A stretch of DNA of 64,000 nucleotides from Pannonibacter carbonis. GTDB taxonomy: Bacteria > Pseudomonadota > Alphaproteobacteria > Rhizobiales > Stappiaceae. Positions 29,785-38,415 of the stretch are shown here, piece after piece. Each line of letters starts with the position of its first letter. The first letter of the stretch is position 1. The position numbers were made by a program, and so were the translations under genes. The notes under the pieces were generated by a model. That model saw only the letters and a program-made list of their open reading frames with translations. It was not told where the DNA came from and made no database searches. The stretch covers positions 1-64,000 of the forward strand of contig NZ_PUDR01000012.1 in assembly GCF_003012935.1 (NCBI RefSeq), given 5' to 3'.

Positions 29785-30597
29785 ATGAACGGGCTGATGA
29801 AAGGCAAGCGCGGGCTTGTCATGGGTGTTGCCAACGACCATTCGATCGCTTGGGGCATTGCCAAGACCTTGGCCGACCATGGCGCGGAGCTTGCCTTCAC
29901 CTATCAGGGTGATGCATTCGGAAAGCGCATCAAGCCGCTGGCAGAGTCTGTCGGTTCGAAGATCCTGATGCCCTGCGATGTCGAGGACATTGCATCGGTC
30001 GACAAAGTCTTCGAGACGCTGACAAGTGAATGGGGAAGCATCGACTTTCTCGTGCATGCAATTGCCTATGCCGACAAGAGTGAACTTCGGGGACGCTATG
30101 CCGACACCTCGAGGGAGAACTTCTCCAAGGCGATGCTGATTTCCTGCTTCTCCTTCACTGAGATCGTCAAGCGGGCAGCGGCCATCATGCCGAACGGAGG
30201 CTCCATCGTGACGCTGACCTATGGCGGAGCGACGCGGGTGATGCCGAACTACAATGTCATGGGTGTCGCCAAGGCCGCGCTGGAGTCTTCCGTGCGCTAC
30301 CTCGCAATGGACTATGGCGTGCAGGGTATCCGCGTGAACGCAATTTCGGCTGGGCCCGTGCGGACCCTTGCCGGATCTGTGATTTCGGATTCGCGCCTGA
30401 TGTACAACTACCAGAAGCGCAATTCGCCGCTGGCACGTACCGTAACACTGGACGAGATCGGCGGCTCGGGCCTTTATCTCCTGTCCAGCCTGTCGGGCGG
30501 GGTGACCGGTGAGATCCACTTTGTCGACAGTGGCTACAACACCGTTTCAATGCCCCGTCTCGAGGAGTTGAAGCGGCAGGATCGCAGTGACGACTAA
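29785..30597 (+). CDS. fabI: Enoyl-ACP reductase (NADH)
   Basis: FabI completes each elongation cycle by reducing enoyl-ACP and is the target of triclosan. From ATG 29785 (AGGAG upstream) it has 270 aa. It shows the FabI-specific cofactor pattern GVANDHSIAWGIA, HAIAYADKSELRGRY, the catalytic Y-x6-K in NYNVMGVAKAALE, and SAGPVRTLAGSVI. The catalytic lysine and tyrosine are intact. It closes the fab cluster before a strong terminator. Confidence 0.96.
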   Translation: MNGLMKGKRGLVMGVANDHSIAWGIAKTLADHGAELAFTYQGDAFGKRIKPLAESVGSKILMPCDVEDIASVDKVFETLTSEWGSIDFLVHAIAYADKSELRGRYADTSRENFSKAMLISCFSFTEIVKRAAAIMPNGGSIVTLTYGGATRVMPNYNVMGVAKAALESSVRYLAMDYGVQGIRVNAISAGPVRTLAGSVISDSRLMYNYQKRNSPLARTVTLDEIGGSGLYLLSSLSGGVTGEIHFVDSGYNTVSMPRLEELKRQDRSDD

Positions 30598-30612
30598 GGT
30601 ACGATACAGCAA

Positions 30613-30638
30613 AAAAGGGCCGCAACAGCGGCCCTTTT
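30613..30638. terminator. Bidirectional terminator after fabI
   Basis: Perfect 11-base stem AAAAGGGCCGC (30613-30623) / GCGGCCCTTTT (30628-30638), loop AACA, with more A residues on the left side for the minus transcript. It separates convergent fabI and the SH3 gene. Confidence 0.92.
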
Positions 30639-30646
30639 CGTTTCTG

Positions 30647-31201
30647 CTAGTCGATGACCTCATCTGGATAGACGCCAAACAGGCGCGTTTGTTCAATCCA
30701 GCCGTCATAACCACGTCCTTCGACACGGCACCAGCCTTTGGAACAGGATTTGACGTTGGCCAATACTTTCGGAGCCAGATAGGCGACAATGCCCGAATCC
30801 ACATCCGCCTTGGCATAAAGCGGGGTGTTTTCGCCGCTGGCATCCCAGGGGGTGACAAGCACAGTCCGACGTCCGGAAAGCAGAGAGTGGAACAGCCAGC
30901 CTTCCTTGCCTTCCCAATCGCGGACCCTGCGCCAGTTTTCAAATTCCTGGGTGATCTCGATCGGCAGGCCGGATTTCACATAAGTCCAGGCAACTTCATG
31001 TCGGTCCGACGGTCCTAGACGGACATTGGACCTGTCGGACTTGAGGCTGACAAAGCGTGGGATCGGCTGGCCGCTGCTGCCGGTCCGGGTGGTCTGGCCA
31101 TGTGCCAGCGGGGCTGCGATCAGGATCAGCGAAAGGGCCAGAAGGGCGCCAAGACCATGAGGGATCGTGCGTTTGCGCCGGGGCTCGGATTGCCTGTTCA
31201 T
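30647..31201 (-). CDS. Exported SH3-domain protein
   Basis: From ATG 31201 (AGGAAGG upstream) it is 184 aa. It has a basic N-terminus, a hydrophobic signal segment GLGALLALSLILIAAPLAHG, and a probable cleavage after AHG. The mature part holds two bacterial SH3-like repeats. The first is around SLKSDRSNVRLGPSDRHEVAW...GWLFHSLLSGRRTVLV, the second around TPLYAKADVDSGIVAYL...CRVEGRGYDGWI. Such domains bind peptidoglycan peptides in the periplasm. It commonly sits near the fabI/hydroxyacid dehydrogenase genes in this order of bacteria. No catalytic domain is present. Confidence 0.9.
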   Translation of the reverse strand: MNRQSEPRRKRTIPHGLGALLALSLILIAAPLAHGQTTRTGSSGQPIPRFVSLKSDRSNVRLGPSDRHEVAWTYVKSGLPIEITQEFENWRRVRDWEGKEGWLFHSLLSGRRTVLVTPWDASGENTPLYAKADVDSGIVAYLAPKVLANVKSCSKGWCRVEGRGYDGWIEQTRLFGVYPDEVID

Positions 31202-31485
31202 GCCTTCCTCTTGTTCTGCATTGTTCCCGTTTACCGGGTTCGCCGGACAGATTCCAGACCAGCCCTTGCAGGTTCGAGAGCTTCTGCCCAACCAACACAT
31301 CAACCCCGCATTGTCGCACCGATACCCGACCAAGGTCGGGGCCCTGCGCCATTTGGCTGCCCTTGTATCTGGCGGACCATCTGGTAAGGAGAACGGGAGA
31401 GGCAGATTGGCGGCAACGCCATCAAGCTGAAGTGTAGGCCTGTTAGGGTTAAGGCGCCCTCAACGCAACGCAGAAGGCAAATGGC

Positions 31486-32472
31486 ATGCCGAAGAAGAAG
31501 CCTGTGGTCGTCGTCACGCGCAAACTTCCGGATGTCGTCGAGACCCGGATGCGGGAACTGTTCGAGACGCGTCTGAATGAAAGCGATCGTCCTTACACGC
31601 AAGCCGAACTGGTCGAGGCCGTAAAGACCGCGGATGTCCTGGTGCCGACCGTGACCGACCGCATCGACGCGGCGCTGCTGTCGCAGGCCGGCCCGGACCT
31701 GAAGCTGATCGCCAACTTCGGCAATGGCGTCGACAACATCGACGTGGTCAGCGCCAACAACCGTGGCATCAACGTCACGAACACCCCTGGCGTCCTCACC
31801 GAAGACACCGCCGACATGACGATGGCGCTGATCCTGGCCGTGCCGCGCCGTCTCGCCGAAGGCATCAAGGTGATGAACACCGGTGAATGGTCCGGCTGGT
31901 CGCCGACCTGGATGCTTGGCCACCGGATCTGGGGCAAGCGCCTCGGCATCATCGGCATGGGCCGCATCGGTCAGGCAGTCGCACGCCGGGCCAAGGCGTT
32001 CGGCATGTCGATCCACTATCACAACCGCCGCCGGCTGCATTCCGACATCGAGGAATCCCTCGAGGCCACCTACTGGGAAAGCCTCGACCAGATGCTGGCC
32101 CGCATGGACGTCGTGTCGATCCACTGCCCGCATACGCCGGGGACCTATCACCTGCTGTCGGCCCGCCGCCTGAAGCTCCTGAAGAAGGACGCCTATGTGG
32201 TGAACACGGCCCGCGGCGAAGTGATCGACGAAAACGCGCTGATCCGTCAGCTTGAAGCAGGCGAGCTCGCTGGTGCGGGTCTCGACGTGTTCGAGCACGA
32301 GCCCGCGGTCAACCCGAAGCTGGCGCAGATGGACAAGGTGTTGCTGTTGCCGCACATGGGGTCTGCCACGCTCGAGGGCCGTATCGAGATGGGCGAGAAG
32401 GTCATCATCAACATCAAGACCTTCATGGACGGCCACCGCCCGCCGGACCGCGTCCTGCCGTCGATGCTTTGA
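31486..32472 (+). CDS. 2-hydroxyacid dehydrogenase, glyoxylate reductase-like
   Basis: This is a 328-aa D-isomer-specific 2-hydroxyacid dehydrogenase. The NAD(P)-binding loop is LGIIGMGRIGQAVA, followed by HNRRRL, whose Arg residues suggest NADPH preference. Catalytic residues are Arg in NTARGEVIDE, Glu in LDVFEHEP and His in LLPHMGSAT. It resembles glyoxylate/hydroxypyruvate reductases of the GyaR/GhrB type, which make glycolate or D-glycerate. The 284 bp upstream are free of genes. A compact terminator follows. Confidence 0.92.
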   Translation: MPKKKPVVVVTRKLPDVVETRMRELFETRLNESDRPYTQAELVEAVKTADVLVPTVTDRIDAALLSQAGPDLKLIANFGNGVDNIDVVSANNRGINVTNTPGVLTEDTADMTMALILAVPRRLAEGIKVMNTGEWSGWSPTWMLGHRIWGKRLGIIGMGRIGQAVARRAKAFGMSIHYHNRRRLHSDIEESLEATYWESLDQMLARMDVVSIHCPHTPGTYHLLSARRLKLLKKDAYVVNTARGEVIDENALIRQLEAGELAGAGLDVFEHEPAVNPKLAQMDKVLLLPHMGSATLEGRIEMGEKVIINIKTFMDGHRPPDRVLPSML

Positions 32473-32478
32473 ACTGAC

Positions 32479-32501
32479 AAACCCCGGCCTTGCCGGGGTT
32501 T
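32479..32501 (+). terminator. Rho-independent terminator
   Basis: Ten-base perfect stem AAACCCCGGC (32479-32488) / GCCGGGGTTT (32492-32501), loop CTT, followed by CGTTT. It lies seven bases after the hydroxyacid dehydrogenase stop. Confidence 0.88.
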
Positions 32502-32522
32502 CGTTTATGGCAAACACTTCGG

Positions 32523-32567
32523 CGTCATCCCCCACCCAGCAAAGCGGAGATCCGGGACCGGAGAGCC
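32523..32567. repeat. Dispersed palindromic repeat, copy C
   Basis: CGTCATCCCCCACCCAGCAA... to ...CCGGGACCGGAGAGCC shares its ends and core AAGCGGAGA with two copies at 54722 and 54810. It lies in the gap between the dehydrogenase and dnaQ. Confidence 0.6.
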
Positions 32568-32590
32568 GAGGTCCACCCCACTCTCGGCAA

Positions 32591-32699
32591 TCATCCCCGC
32601 CTTGTGCGGGGATCCATACTCCCTGAACCGCCTTCAGAAGCTATTGGTACGCCCCGGCTTGAGGCCTGAAAGCTGGATCCCCGCACAAGGCGGGGATGA
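32591..32699. repeat. Inverted pair of 26-bp palindromic repeats
   Basis: The 26-base unit TCATCCCCGCCTTGTG... at 32591-32616 recurs as an exact reverse complement at 32674-32699 (TGGATCCCCGCACAAG...). Each copy is itself palindromic (ATCCCCGC/GCGGGGAT). The 57-bp spacer carries no gene. This resembles REP/BIME-type intergenic repeats. Confidence 0.75.
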
Positions 32700-32767
32700 C
32701 CACTGGTGTTCGGTGTTTGGCGGTGGCTATCAGCAGGTGTCGTCTGGATGCAGGAGGCGGTTTGCCG

Positions 32768-33499
32768 TCAGCCAGCGTCCTTTGCCTCGTATTTCTTCCA
32801 GATCGCGCTGTCGCCCATGCCCTTGATGAAGCCGGCGTGGCGGTCGAGGTCGTCGGCGGTGAGGCGCGAGGGCAGGGGGGTGGGGCGAGGGCGTGCCGGG
32901 GCGGACGTCATCTGGCCGTCTGCGCCACTGTCACCCCGGTTTTGTGCGCCGGATCCGGCTTGGTCGATGTCAAATCCCAGCGCTCGCTGCCGTCCGCCGA
33001 TCAGCTCGAGGTAGACTTCGGCCAGCAGTTCACTGTCGAGCAATGCGCCGTGTTTGGTGCGGCGCGAATTGTCGATGCCATAGCGCGAGCAGAGCGCGTC
33101 GAGCGAGTTCGGCCCCATCGGATGCTTGCGGCGGGCCAGTTCGAGCGTATCGATGACCTGGGTGCGCGGGATCGGCGGCCGGCCGACACGGTTCAGCTCC
33201 ATGTTGATGAAGCCCATGTCGAAGGACGCGTTGTGAATCACGAGGGTCGAGTCCCCGACAAAGGCGAGGAAATCATCGACCACGGCCGCGAATTTCGGCT
33301 TGTCCGACAAGAACTCGGTCGACAGGCCGTGCACTGCGAACGCACCCTCCGGAACATCCCGTTCCGGGTTGATGTAGACGTGGTAGGTGCGGCCGGTCGG
33401 GACGTGGTTCAGCAGCTCGACGCCGCCGATTTCGACCAGGCGGTCGCCGTTGCGCGGATCGAGTCCTGTGGTTTCCGTATCGAAGGCAATTTCACGCAT
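32768..33499 (-). CDS. dnaQ: DNA polymerase III epsilon subunit
   Basis: DnaQ is the 3'-5' proofreading exonuclease of the replicative polymerase. The 243-aa protein shows exonuclease motifs I (FDTETTGLDP), II (VIHNASFDMGFIN) and III (HGALLDSELLAEVYL), with all four catalytic acidic residues and the histidine. After residue 180 a Gly/Pro-rich linker leads to the C-terminal polymerase-alpha-binding segment, ending IWKKYEAKDAG. It lies on the left arm of the putative origin, pointing away. Confidence 0.96.
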   Translation of the reverse strand: MREIAFDTETTGLDPRNGDRLVEIGGVELLNHVPTGRTYHVYINPERDVPEGAFAVHGLSTEFLSDKPKFAAVVDDFLAFVGDSTLVIHNASFDMGFINMELNRVGRPPIPRTQVIDTLELARRKHPMGPNSLDALCSRYGIDNSRRTKHGALLDSELLAEVYLELIGGRQRALGFDIDQAGSGAQNRGDSGADGQMTSAPARPRPTPLPSRLTADDLDRHAGFIKGMGDSAIWKKYEAKDAG

Positions 33500-33617
33500 A
33501 GGCTGGGTCCGAATGGTCGGGCAGGGCTAGGGGCGAGAGTCGCTTCTTCCTGACGGCCATGCAATCCGAAAACATCGTTATCCTGCCTTGCTTGCCAGCG
33601 GTGGCCGGCCTTTGGCT

Positions 33618-33637
33618 GCCGGGGTTCTAGCCCCGGC
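33618..33637. terminator. GC-rich hairpin at the coaE stop
   Basis: GCCGGGG (33618-33624) pairs with CCCCGGC (33631-33637) around TTCTAG, which contains the coaE stop. An outer GGCCGGCC pair (33603-33610, 33635-33642) could extend it. No U run follows, so factor-dependent pausing is as likely as termination. Confidence 0.4.
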
Positions 33638-34214
33638 CGGCCAGGGCACGCAGGATGCTGGCGACGGAGCGCCGCGCAGCGTCCACTCCATGATCGGTCT
33701 CGATGAGGAAATGCGCCCGGCGGCGCTTCTCGGCGTCCGGCATCTGCCGCGCGAGGATCGCCTCGAAACGTTCGACGGTCATGCCCGGCCGTGCCAGCGC
33801 GCGCGCGCGCTGGGTGTCGGGTCTGGCCGTCACGACCGCGACGGCATCGACGCGGTGCTCGCCGCGCGTTTCGAACAGCAAGGGGATGTCGAGGGCGACA
33901 ATCCGCCGTCCTTCCTTGCGGCTTCTGTCCAGAAACGCCAGCTCCTCCTCGCGGACCAGCGGATGCACGATGGCCTCGAGACGGGCAATGGCCTCGGGTT
34001 TACCAAGCACTGCATTTCCTAGGCGTGTCCGGTCGACGATGCCACCAGCGACGGTGCCCGGAAAGGCGGCCTCGATCAGCGGTGCAGCCCGGCCAGAATA
34101 CAGCGCATGCACAGTCGCATCGGCGTCGTGCACCGGAACTCCGGCCTCGGCAAACAGCTTGGCCGTGGTCGATTTGCCCATGGCAATCGAGCCGGTGAGA
34201 CCCAGACGGATCAT
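33627..34214 (-). CDS. coaE: Dephospho-CoA kinase
   Basis: CoaE phosphorylates the 3' hydroxyl of dephospho-CoA, the last step of CoA synthesis. The 195-aa P-loop kinase begins [21 protein letters not shown] with Walker A at residues 8-16. It also shows [12 protein letters not shown] and [12 protein letters not shown]. It overlaps aroE by four bases, so the coaE-aroE-maf genes form one translationally coupled unit. Together with coaA at 1.9 kb, the window encodes the first and last CoA steps. Confidence 0.96.
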   Translation of the reverse strand: MIRLGLTGSIAMGKSTTAKLFAEAGVPVHDADATVHALYSGRAAPLIEAAFPGTVAGGIVDRTRLGNAVLGKPEAIARLEAIVHPLVREEELAFLDRSRKEGRRIVALDIPLLFETRGEHRVDAVAVVTARPDTQRARALARPGMTVERFEAILARQMPDAEKRRRAHFLIETDHGVDAARRSVASILRALAGRG

Positions 34215-35053
34215 TTGGCGGCATCCAGATCGGCGAGGATCAGGTTGCGCAGCTCTGCATCAACCTGCGGCCGGAAACCAAACCAGCGTTCAAAGCCATT
34301 TACAGCCTGATGCAGCAGCATGCCGAGACCATCGACGGCAACGTTGCCCCGCTCCCTTGCCGCGCGCAGGAGGCCGGTTTCCAGGGGAACATAGACCGCG
34401 TCGGTCACCAGGGCATCCTGCGGCAATCCGGAGAGGTCGATATCCAGCTCGGGCTTGCCCATCATGCCCAGCGATGTGGTGTTGACCAGAACCCGGGCTT
34501 GTCCAAGCACGGTCCCCAGCTTGTCCCACGCATGAGCCACAACGTCGCTGCCGAAATGATCCGCGATTGCCTTGGCTTTTTCCTCGGTCCGGTTGATCAC
34601 GTGCACTGGTGCAAAGCCGCGCGAGAGCAAGGCCCAGACGATCGCCCGGGCAGCACCGCCTGCGCCGAGGACCACGGCCGCCCCCTTGGTCCTGTCCCAG
34701 CCCGTCGCAGCCTCGTCGAGGTTGCCCAGAAAGCCGAGACCATCGGTGTTGGCGCCGCACAGCCGGCCATTGTCCAGCCAGAGCGTGTTGGCCGCGCCCA
34801 TGGCTGTCGCCGCCGGATCCAGCCAGTCGCAAAGCGATGCCGCCAGCTCCTTGTGTGGCACCGTGACATTGCAGCCGGTGAGCCCGGATGCGGCCAGATC
34901 CCGGTAGAACCGTTCGGCATCTTCCGGTGCGACGGCCACGCGGTCGTAGTCGCCGGCAATGCCATGCTTCTTCAGCCAGTAATCGTGAATGAGCGGGGAG
35001 CGTGACTGAGCGACGGGCCAGCCGGTGATCGCGGATCGGCGGAGGTCGGTCAT
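34211..35053 (-). CDS. aroE: Shikimate dehydrogenase
   Basis: AroE reduces 3-dehydroshikimate to shikimate with NADPH. The 280-aa enzyme shows the substrate-binding [16 protein letters not shown], catalytic Lys in NVTVPHKE, Asp in GANTDGLGF, and the dinucleotide loop [15 protein letters not shown] followed by NRTEEKA (NADPH-type). It overlaps coaE and maf by four bases each. Confidence 0.96.
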   Translation of the reverse strand: MTDLRRSAITGWPVAQSRSPLIHDYWLKKHGIAGDYDRVAVAPEDAERFYRDLAASGLTGCNVTVPHKELAASLCDWLDPAATAMGAANTLWLDNGRLCGANTDGLGFLGNLDEAATGWDRTKGAAVVLGAGGAARAIVWALLSRGFAPVHVINRTEEKAKAIADHFGSDVVAHAWDKLGTVLGQARVLVNTTSLGMMGKPELDIDLSGLPQDALVTDAVYVPLETGLLRAARERGNVAVDGLGMLLHQAVNGFERWFGFRPQVDAELRNLILADLDAAK

Positions 35054-35643
35054 ACGTCGGTCTCCCCAAGCGCGCGAAGCTCGCCCAGCAGCGGCAGCAA
35101 GGGCAGGCCGAGAATGCTGAAATAGTCGCCTTCAATCCGCTCGAACAGCCGGACACCGACGTTTTCCAGCTGATAGCAGCCGACGCTGGACAGGACCGCA
35201 TCCCCGGCGAGCGCCAGATACCGACCAATCTCGGCTGGGGACAGAGCTCGCATCGTCAGCCGGGCGGTCGAGACATGACGCCAGAGGACTTCATCGCCGC
35301 GCGCCAGAACGACCGCGGAGTGCAGCTCGTGGGTTTTGCCGGACAGGTCCAGCAGCTGGCGGCGGGCGGCTTCCATGTCGGCCGGCTTGGTGAAACGCGC
35401 ATTGCCAAGGCCAAGCACCTGATCCGCGCCGATCACCAGATCCTGCGGCCGGCGGCCCGCGACGTCGAGCGCCTTGGCCTCCGCCAGCACCTGGGCGATG
35501 TCCTCAGGGGGGAAGCCTGCCTCCAGCAGCGGCGCTTCAACGGCGCGTTCATCAACGGTTGCCGGATCGACCGCGAAATCGAGCCGGGCATTTGCAAGCA
35601 GAGTGGCGCGAATCCGGCTTCCGCTGGCGAGCACAAGGGCCAT
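35050..35643 (-). CDS. maf: Maf-like nucleotide pyrophosphatase
   Basis: Maf proteins hydrolyse non-canonical or modified nucleoside triphosphates and affect cell division. The 197-aa protein has the N-terminal [12 protein letters not shown] loop, the conserved acidic DERAVEAP segment, and [10 protein letters not shown]. It corresponds to the YceF/YhdE class. Order maf-aroE-coaE-dnaQ is usual next to the alphaproteobacterial origin. ATG 35643 lies 24 bp downstream of the PEP synthase regulator stop. Confidence 0.94.
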   Translation of the reverse strand: MALVLASGSRIRATLLANARLDFAVDPATVDERAVEAPLLEAGFPPEDIAQVLAEAKALDVAGRRPQDLVIGADQVLGLGNARFTKPADMEAARRQLLDLSGKTHELHSAVVLARGDEVLWRHVSTARLTMRALSPAEIGRYLALAGDAVLSSVGCYQLENVGVRLFERIEGDYFSILGLPLLPLLGELRALGETDV

Positions 35644-35667
35644 GAGAGTTTCCGTTTACTGGGCCGG

Positions 35668-36516
35668 TCAGGCGAGGGACTGAGCCTCTCCGGCGTTCCT
35701 GAAGTGGCGATAGAGTTCCATGATCTCTGCCGCCGTCTCTTCAATGGAGCGGCGGGTGACATCGATCAAGGGCCAGCCCTGTTCGACGCACAGCCGCCGG
35801 GTGGCCGCGATCTCCCGGGCGATCTCGCGCCGGTCGATGTAGAGATCATTATAGCCCTCGGAATTAAGCGAGAGCACACGGTTCTGGCGGATCTGCTGAA
35901 TGCGCTCGGGAGAGGCAATCAGGCCAACAACGAGCGGGCGGGTCAGCCGGGTCAGATCCTCAGGCAGGGGAATGTCGGGGACGATCGGGACGTTGGCGCA
36001 TTTGATGCCACGATTGGCGAGATAGATGCAGGTCGGGGTCTTCGAAGTGCGGCTGATGCCGACGAGAACGATGTCTGCCTGATTGAGGTTGTCCGCGATC
36101 TGACCGTCGTCGTGCATCATCGTGTAGTTCAGCGCATCGATGCGCTTGAAGTACTCGGCATCAAGGGCGTGCTGCCCGCCGGGACGCCGGGTGAAGGGCA
36201 CATTGAGGTAGGACTGAAAAACAGCGAAGACAGGATCGAGGATGTTAACGAAAGGGATACCAATTTCGCGGCAAAACCGTTCCAGCCGCTCGGCAATCTC
36301 CTTGTCGACCAGAGTGTAGAGCACGATGCCCGGTGCCTGCTCGATCTGGCCGATGACACGGTCGAGCTGCTTGTGGGTGCGGACCAGCGGATACATATGT
36401 TCGATGGCCTGCACCGCCTCGTACTGGACGGTCGCGGCACGCGCCACGGTCATCAGCGTCTCGCCGGTCGAATCGGACACGAGATGGAGGTGGAAGTAGT
36501 GTCTGGATTTTCCCAC
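35668..36516 (-). CDS. ppsR: PEP synthase / PPDK regulatory kinase-phosphorylase (DUF299)
   Basis: This bifunctional protein phosphorylates and dephosphorylates the catalytic region of phosphoenolpyruvate synthase or pyruvate phosphate dikinase, using ADP. The start chosen is GTG 36516, with GAGAGGA six bases upstream and family similarity beginning GKSRHYFHLHLVSDSTGET. That gives 282 aa; the open frame extends to 36708 without similarity and would run into the origin region. The nucleotide loop is LVGISRTSKTPTCIYLAN, and PLVVGLIASPERIQQIR follows. It faces hemE across the putative oriC, the position recorded for this family in Caulobacter and Rickettsia. Confidence 0.93.
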   Translation of the reverse strand: MGKSRHYFHLHLVSDSTGETLMTVARAATVQYEAVQAIEHMYPLVRTHKQLDRVIGQIEQAPGIVLYTLVDKEIAERLERFCREIGIPFVNILDPVFAVFQSYLNVPFTRRPGGQHALDAEYFKRIDALNYTMMHDDGQIADNLNQADIVLVGISRTSKTPTCIYLANRGIKCANVPIVPDIPLPEDLTRLTRPLVVGLIASPERIQQIRQNRVLSLNSEGYNDLYIDRREIAREIAATRRLCVEQGWPLIDVTRRSIEETAAEIMELYRHFRNAGEAQSLA

Positions 36517-36655
36517 AACAAATCCTCTCGCATGTGGATGGCGGGGGACAACCCGGCCTCTCCAGCTCCAGGCAGGAAAAGTCATCCCCGCTGAGCCGAT
36601 TTCATTAACAGATCGTAAAATCGCGGCAACCGATGCCGAAACGGTTCGGCACTCA

Positions 36656-36664
36656 TGTGGATCA
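36656..36664 (-). promoter_or_regulatory. DnaA box, TGATCCACA type
   Basis: TGTGGATCA on the plus strand is the complement of TGATCCACA, identical to the G-box bound by DnaA at the Caulobacter origin. Confidence 0.6.
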
Positions 36665-36691
36665 ACAGGGCCTTCCGGCCTCACCCTCAGT

Positions 36692-36700
36692 TTATCCACT
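36692..36700 (+). promoter_or_regulatory. Near-consensus DnaA box
   Basis: TTATCCACT differs from TTATCCACA only at the last base. Confidence 0.55.
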
Positions 36701-36713
36701 TCGGCCACAAGTC

Positions 36714-36728
36714 TTAAGGAAGCCTTAA
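36714..36728. promoter_or_regulatory. CtrA-binding motif TTAA-N7-TTAA
   Basis: TTAAGGAAGCCTTAA is a perfect match to the CtrA consensus half-sites with seven-base spacing and is itself palindromic. CtrA blocks initiation at the Caulobacter origin through such sites. Confidence 0.65.
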
Positions 36729-36740
36729 CAACAGGCCAAG

Positions 36741-36770
36741 CTTTTGTTTTCGTTTCTTTTTTTGATCAAG
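36741..36770. other. AT-rich tract, possible DNA unwinding element
   Basis: CTTTTGTTTTCGTTTCTTTT... is the most AT-rich stretch of the gap (about 77% A+T), 13 bp right of the CtrA site. Confidence 0.5.
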
Positions 36771-36790
36771 CCGGATTCAATCCCCGATGC

Positions 36791-36799
36791 TTGTCCAGA
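36791..36799 (+). promoter_or_regulatory. Weak DnaA box
   Basis: TTGTCCAGA matches TTRTCCACA at eight of nine positions. Confidence 0.5.
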
Positions 36800-36842
36800 C
36801 CGCGCGACGATTCATTCCGGCGCGAAAAGTCAGAGGATGGAT

Positions 36843-36851
36843 TGTGGACAA
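36843..36851 (-). promoter_or_regulatory. Consensus DnaA box
   Basis: TGTGGACAA is the complement of TTGTCCACA, a full match to the bacterial consensus TTRTCCACA. Confidence 0.75.
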
Positions 36852-36947
36852 CGAATGATCCCGGTAATCCACCCTTAAGAATAAGAAACAGATTCAAATC
36901 TACCGAGACTCCCTTACTGGGGCCCTGACGGGAAAAAGGACCGAGCC

Positions 36948-37976
36948 ATGAAATCGAACGACCGGGCCGTCATGCGCGTACTCGCTGGTGAAAGGCTCTA
37001 CCCGCCACCGGTCTGGATGATGCGACAGGCAGGGCGGTATCTGCCCGAGTACCGGGAGACCAGGGCCAAGGCGAAGAACTTCCTCGACTTCTGCTACAAT
37101 CCGGATCTGGCAACGGAAGTGACGCTTCAGCCGATCCGCCGTTACGGCTTTGATGCATCGATCCTGTTCTCGGACATCTTCGTCGTCCCGGATGCCATCG
37201 GCTATCCGGTTCGCTTTGAGGAAGGGCGTGGACCGGTTCTCGAACCTCTGTCGCAGAATGTGCTGGACCGGCTTGAGCAGGGACGAGCAGAGGCTCATCT
37301 GGCGCCGGTGATCGAAACAGTCCGCCGTCTGCGCAGCGAGCTTCCGGAAGAGACCACGCTGCTCGGCTTCTGCGGAGCGCCCTGGACCGTTGCCTGCTAC
37401 TCGGTCGCAGGTCATACGACGCAGGACCAGACAGCCGCCCGGGTTGGCGCCTATCGCGATCCGGCCCTGATGCAGCGGTTCATCGACGAACTCGTCGTTG
37501 CATCTATCGCCTATCTGATCCGCCAGCTTGATGCCGGCGCAGACGCCCTGCAGATTTTCGACACCTGGGCGGGTGTTCTTGACGATGCAGGTTTTGCCCG
37601 CTGGTCGATCGAGCCAACCCGCCAGATCGTTGCCGGGGTGAAGGCAGCCCGGCCGGATGCGCGGATCATCGGTTTCCCGAAGGCATCGTCAGCCCGCCTG
37701 ACGGCCTATGTGACTGGCACAGGTGTGGATGCTGTGGGCCTTGACTGGACCGCGCCGGACCACATCGCCCAGTCGATCCAGAAGTCTGTACCCATCCAGG
37801 GCAATCTCGATCCAATGCGGCTGGTGGCCGGCGGCGCGGCGCTGGATGACGGCATCGCCCATGTGCTCGAGGCGCTGGGGCAGGGTCCGCTGATTTTCAA
37901 TCTTGGCCATGGCGTGACGCCAGAGACTGATCCGGCGCATGTGGCCCGGATGGTCGAGCGCGTGCGGCAGGGATGA
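36948..37976 (+). CDS. hemE: Uroporphyrinogen decarboxylase
   Basis: HemE decarboxylates the four acetate arms of uroporphyrinogen III to give coproporphyrinogen III in haem synthesis. The 342-aa barrel shows the signature [20 protein letters not shown] (about residues 22-41), [11 protein letters not shown], and [15 protein letters not shown] 36948 has an upstream AAAAAGGA. It is the first gene on the right side of the putative origin, as in Caulobacter, and hemJ follows after 10 bp. Confidence 0.97.
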   Translation: MKSNDRAVMRVLAGERLYPPPVWMMRQAGRYLPEYRETRAKAKNFLDFCYNPDLATEVTLQPIRRYGFDASILFSDIFVVPDAIGYPVRFEEGRGPVLEPLSQNVLDRLEQGRAEAHLAPVIETVRRLRSELPEETTLLGFCGAPWTVACYSVAGHTTQDQTAARVGAYRDPALMQRFIDELVVASIAYLIRQLDAGADALQIFDTWAGVLDDAGFARWSIEPTRQIVAGVKAARPDARIIGFPKASSARLTAYVTGTGVDAVGLDWTAPDHIAQSIQKSVPIQGNLDPMRLVAGGAALDDGIAHVLEALGQGPLIFNLGHGVTPETDPAHVARMVERVRQG

Positions 37977-37986
37977 GGAGGTTAGG

Positions 37987-38415
37987 ATGGATCTCTATCT
38001 CTGGCTGAAAGCGCTGCATGTCATCGCCATCATCGCCTGGATGGCCGGGATGCTGTATCTGCCCCGGCTGTTCGTCTATCACGCTGATGTGCCGGTCGGG
38101 TCACCGCAGTCCGAGACCTTCAAGGTCATGGAACGGCGGCTGCTGAAGGCGATCATCAATCCGGCCATGATCGTGGCCTGGATCCTGGGGCTGTGGCTTG
38201 CCTATGAGTTGGATGCGTTTCACGATGGCTGGTTCCACGCCAAGCTCACGCTGGTGCTTCTGATGTCCGGCGTGCATGGATACCTGTCGCGCTGCGTGAA
38301 GGTCTTTGCTCGCGACGAAAACACGCGGCCTGCACGGTTCTATCGCATCCTGAATGAAGTCCCGACGCTCTTGATGATTGGCATTGTTATCCTGGTTATC
38401 GTCAAGCCATTCTAA
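37987..38415 (+). CDS. hemJ: Protoporphyrinogen IX oxidase HemJ
   Basis: HemJ oxidises protoporphyrinogen IX to protoporphyrin IX in bacteria lacking HemY/HemG. The 142-aa protein begins LYLWLKALHVIAIIAWMAGMLYLPRLFVYH, with the conserved His and Lys that bind haem, and has four transmembrane helices. ATG 37987 has AGGAGGTTAGG upstream; the preceding open frame overlaps hemE and is discarded. It shares a unit with hemE, so two haem steps are coupled. Confidence 0.95.
   Translation: MDLYLWLKALHVIAIIAWMAGMLYLPRLFVYHADVPVGSPQSETFKVMERRLLKAIINPAMIVAWILGLWLAYELDAFHDGWFHAKLTLVLLMSGVHGYLSRCVKVFARDENTRPARFYRILNEVPTLLMIGIVILVIVKPF

Larger units (their letters stand above)
36517..36947. other. Candidate chromosomal replication origin (oriC)
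   Basis: This 431-bp gap between ppsR and hemE sits where alphaproteobacterial origins are known (Caulobacter, rhizobia). It contains one perfect DnaA box TTGTCCACA (minus strand, 36843-36851), a TGATCCACA G-box (minus, 36656-36664), near-boxes TTATCCACT (36692-36700) and TTGTCCAGA (36791-36799), and an AT-rich tract (36741-36770). It also has a perfect TTAA-N7-TTAA CtrA site (36714-36728). Genes diverge from it on both sides and parS sites lie 4-8 kb away. Confidence 0.8.
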
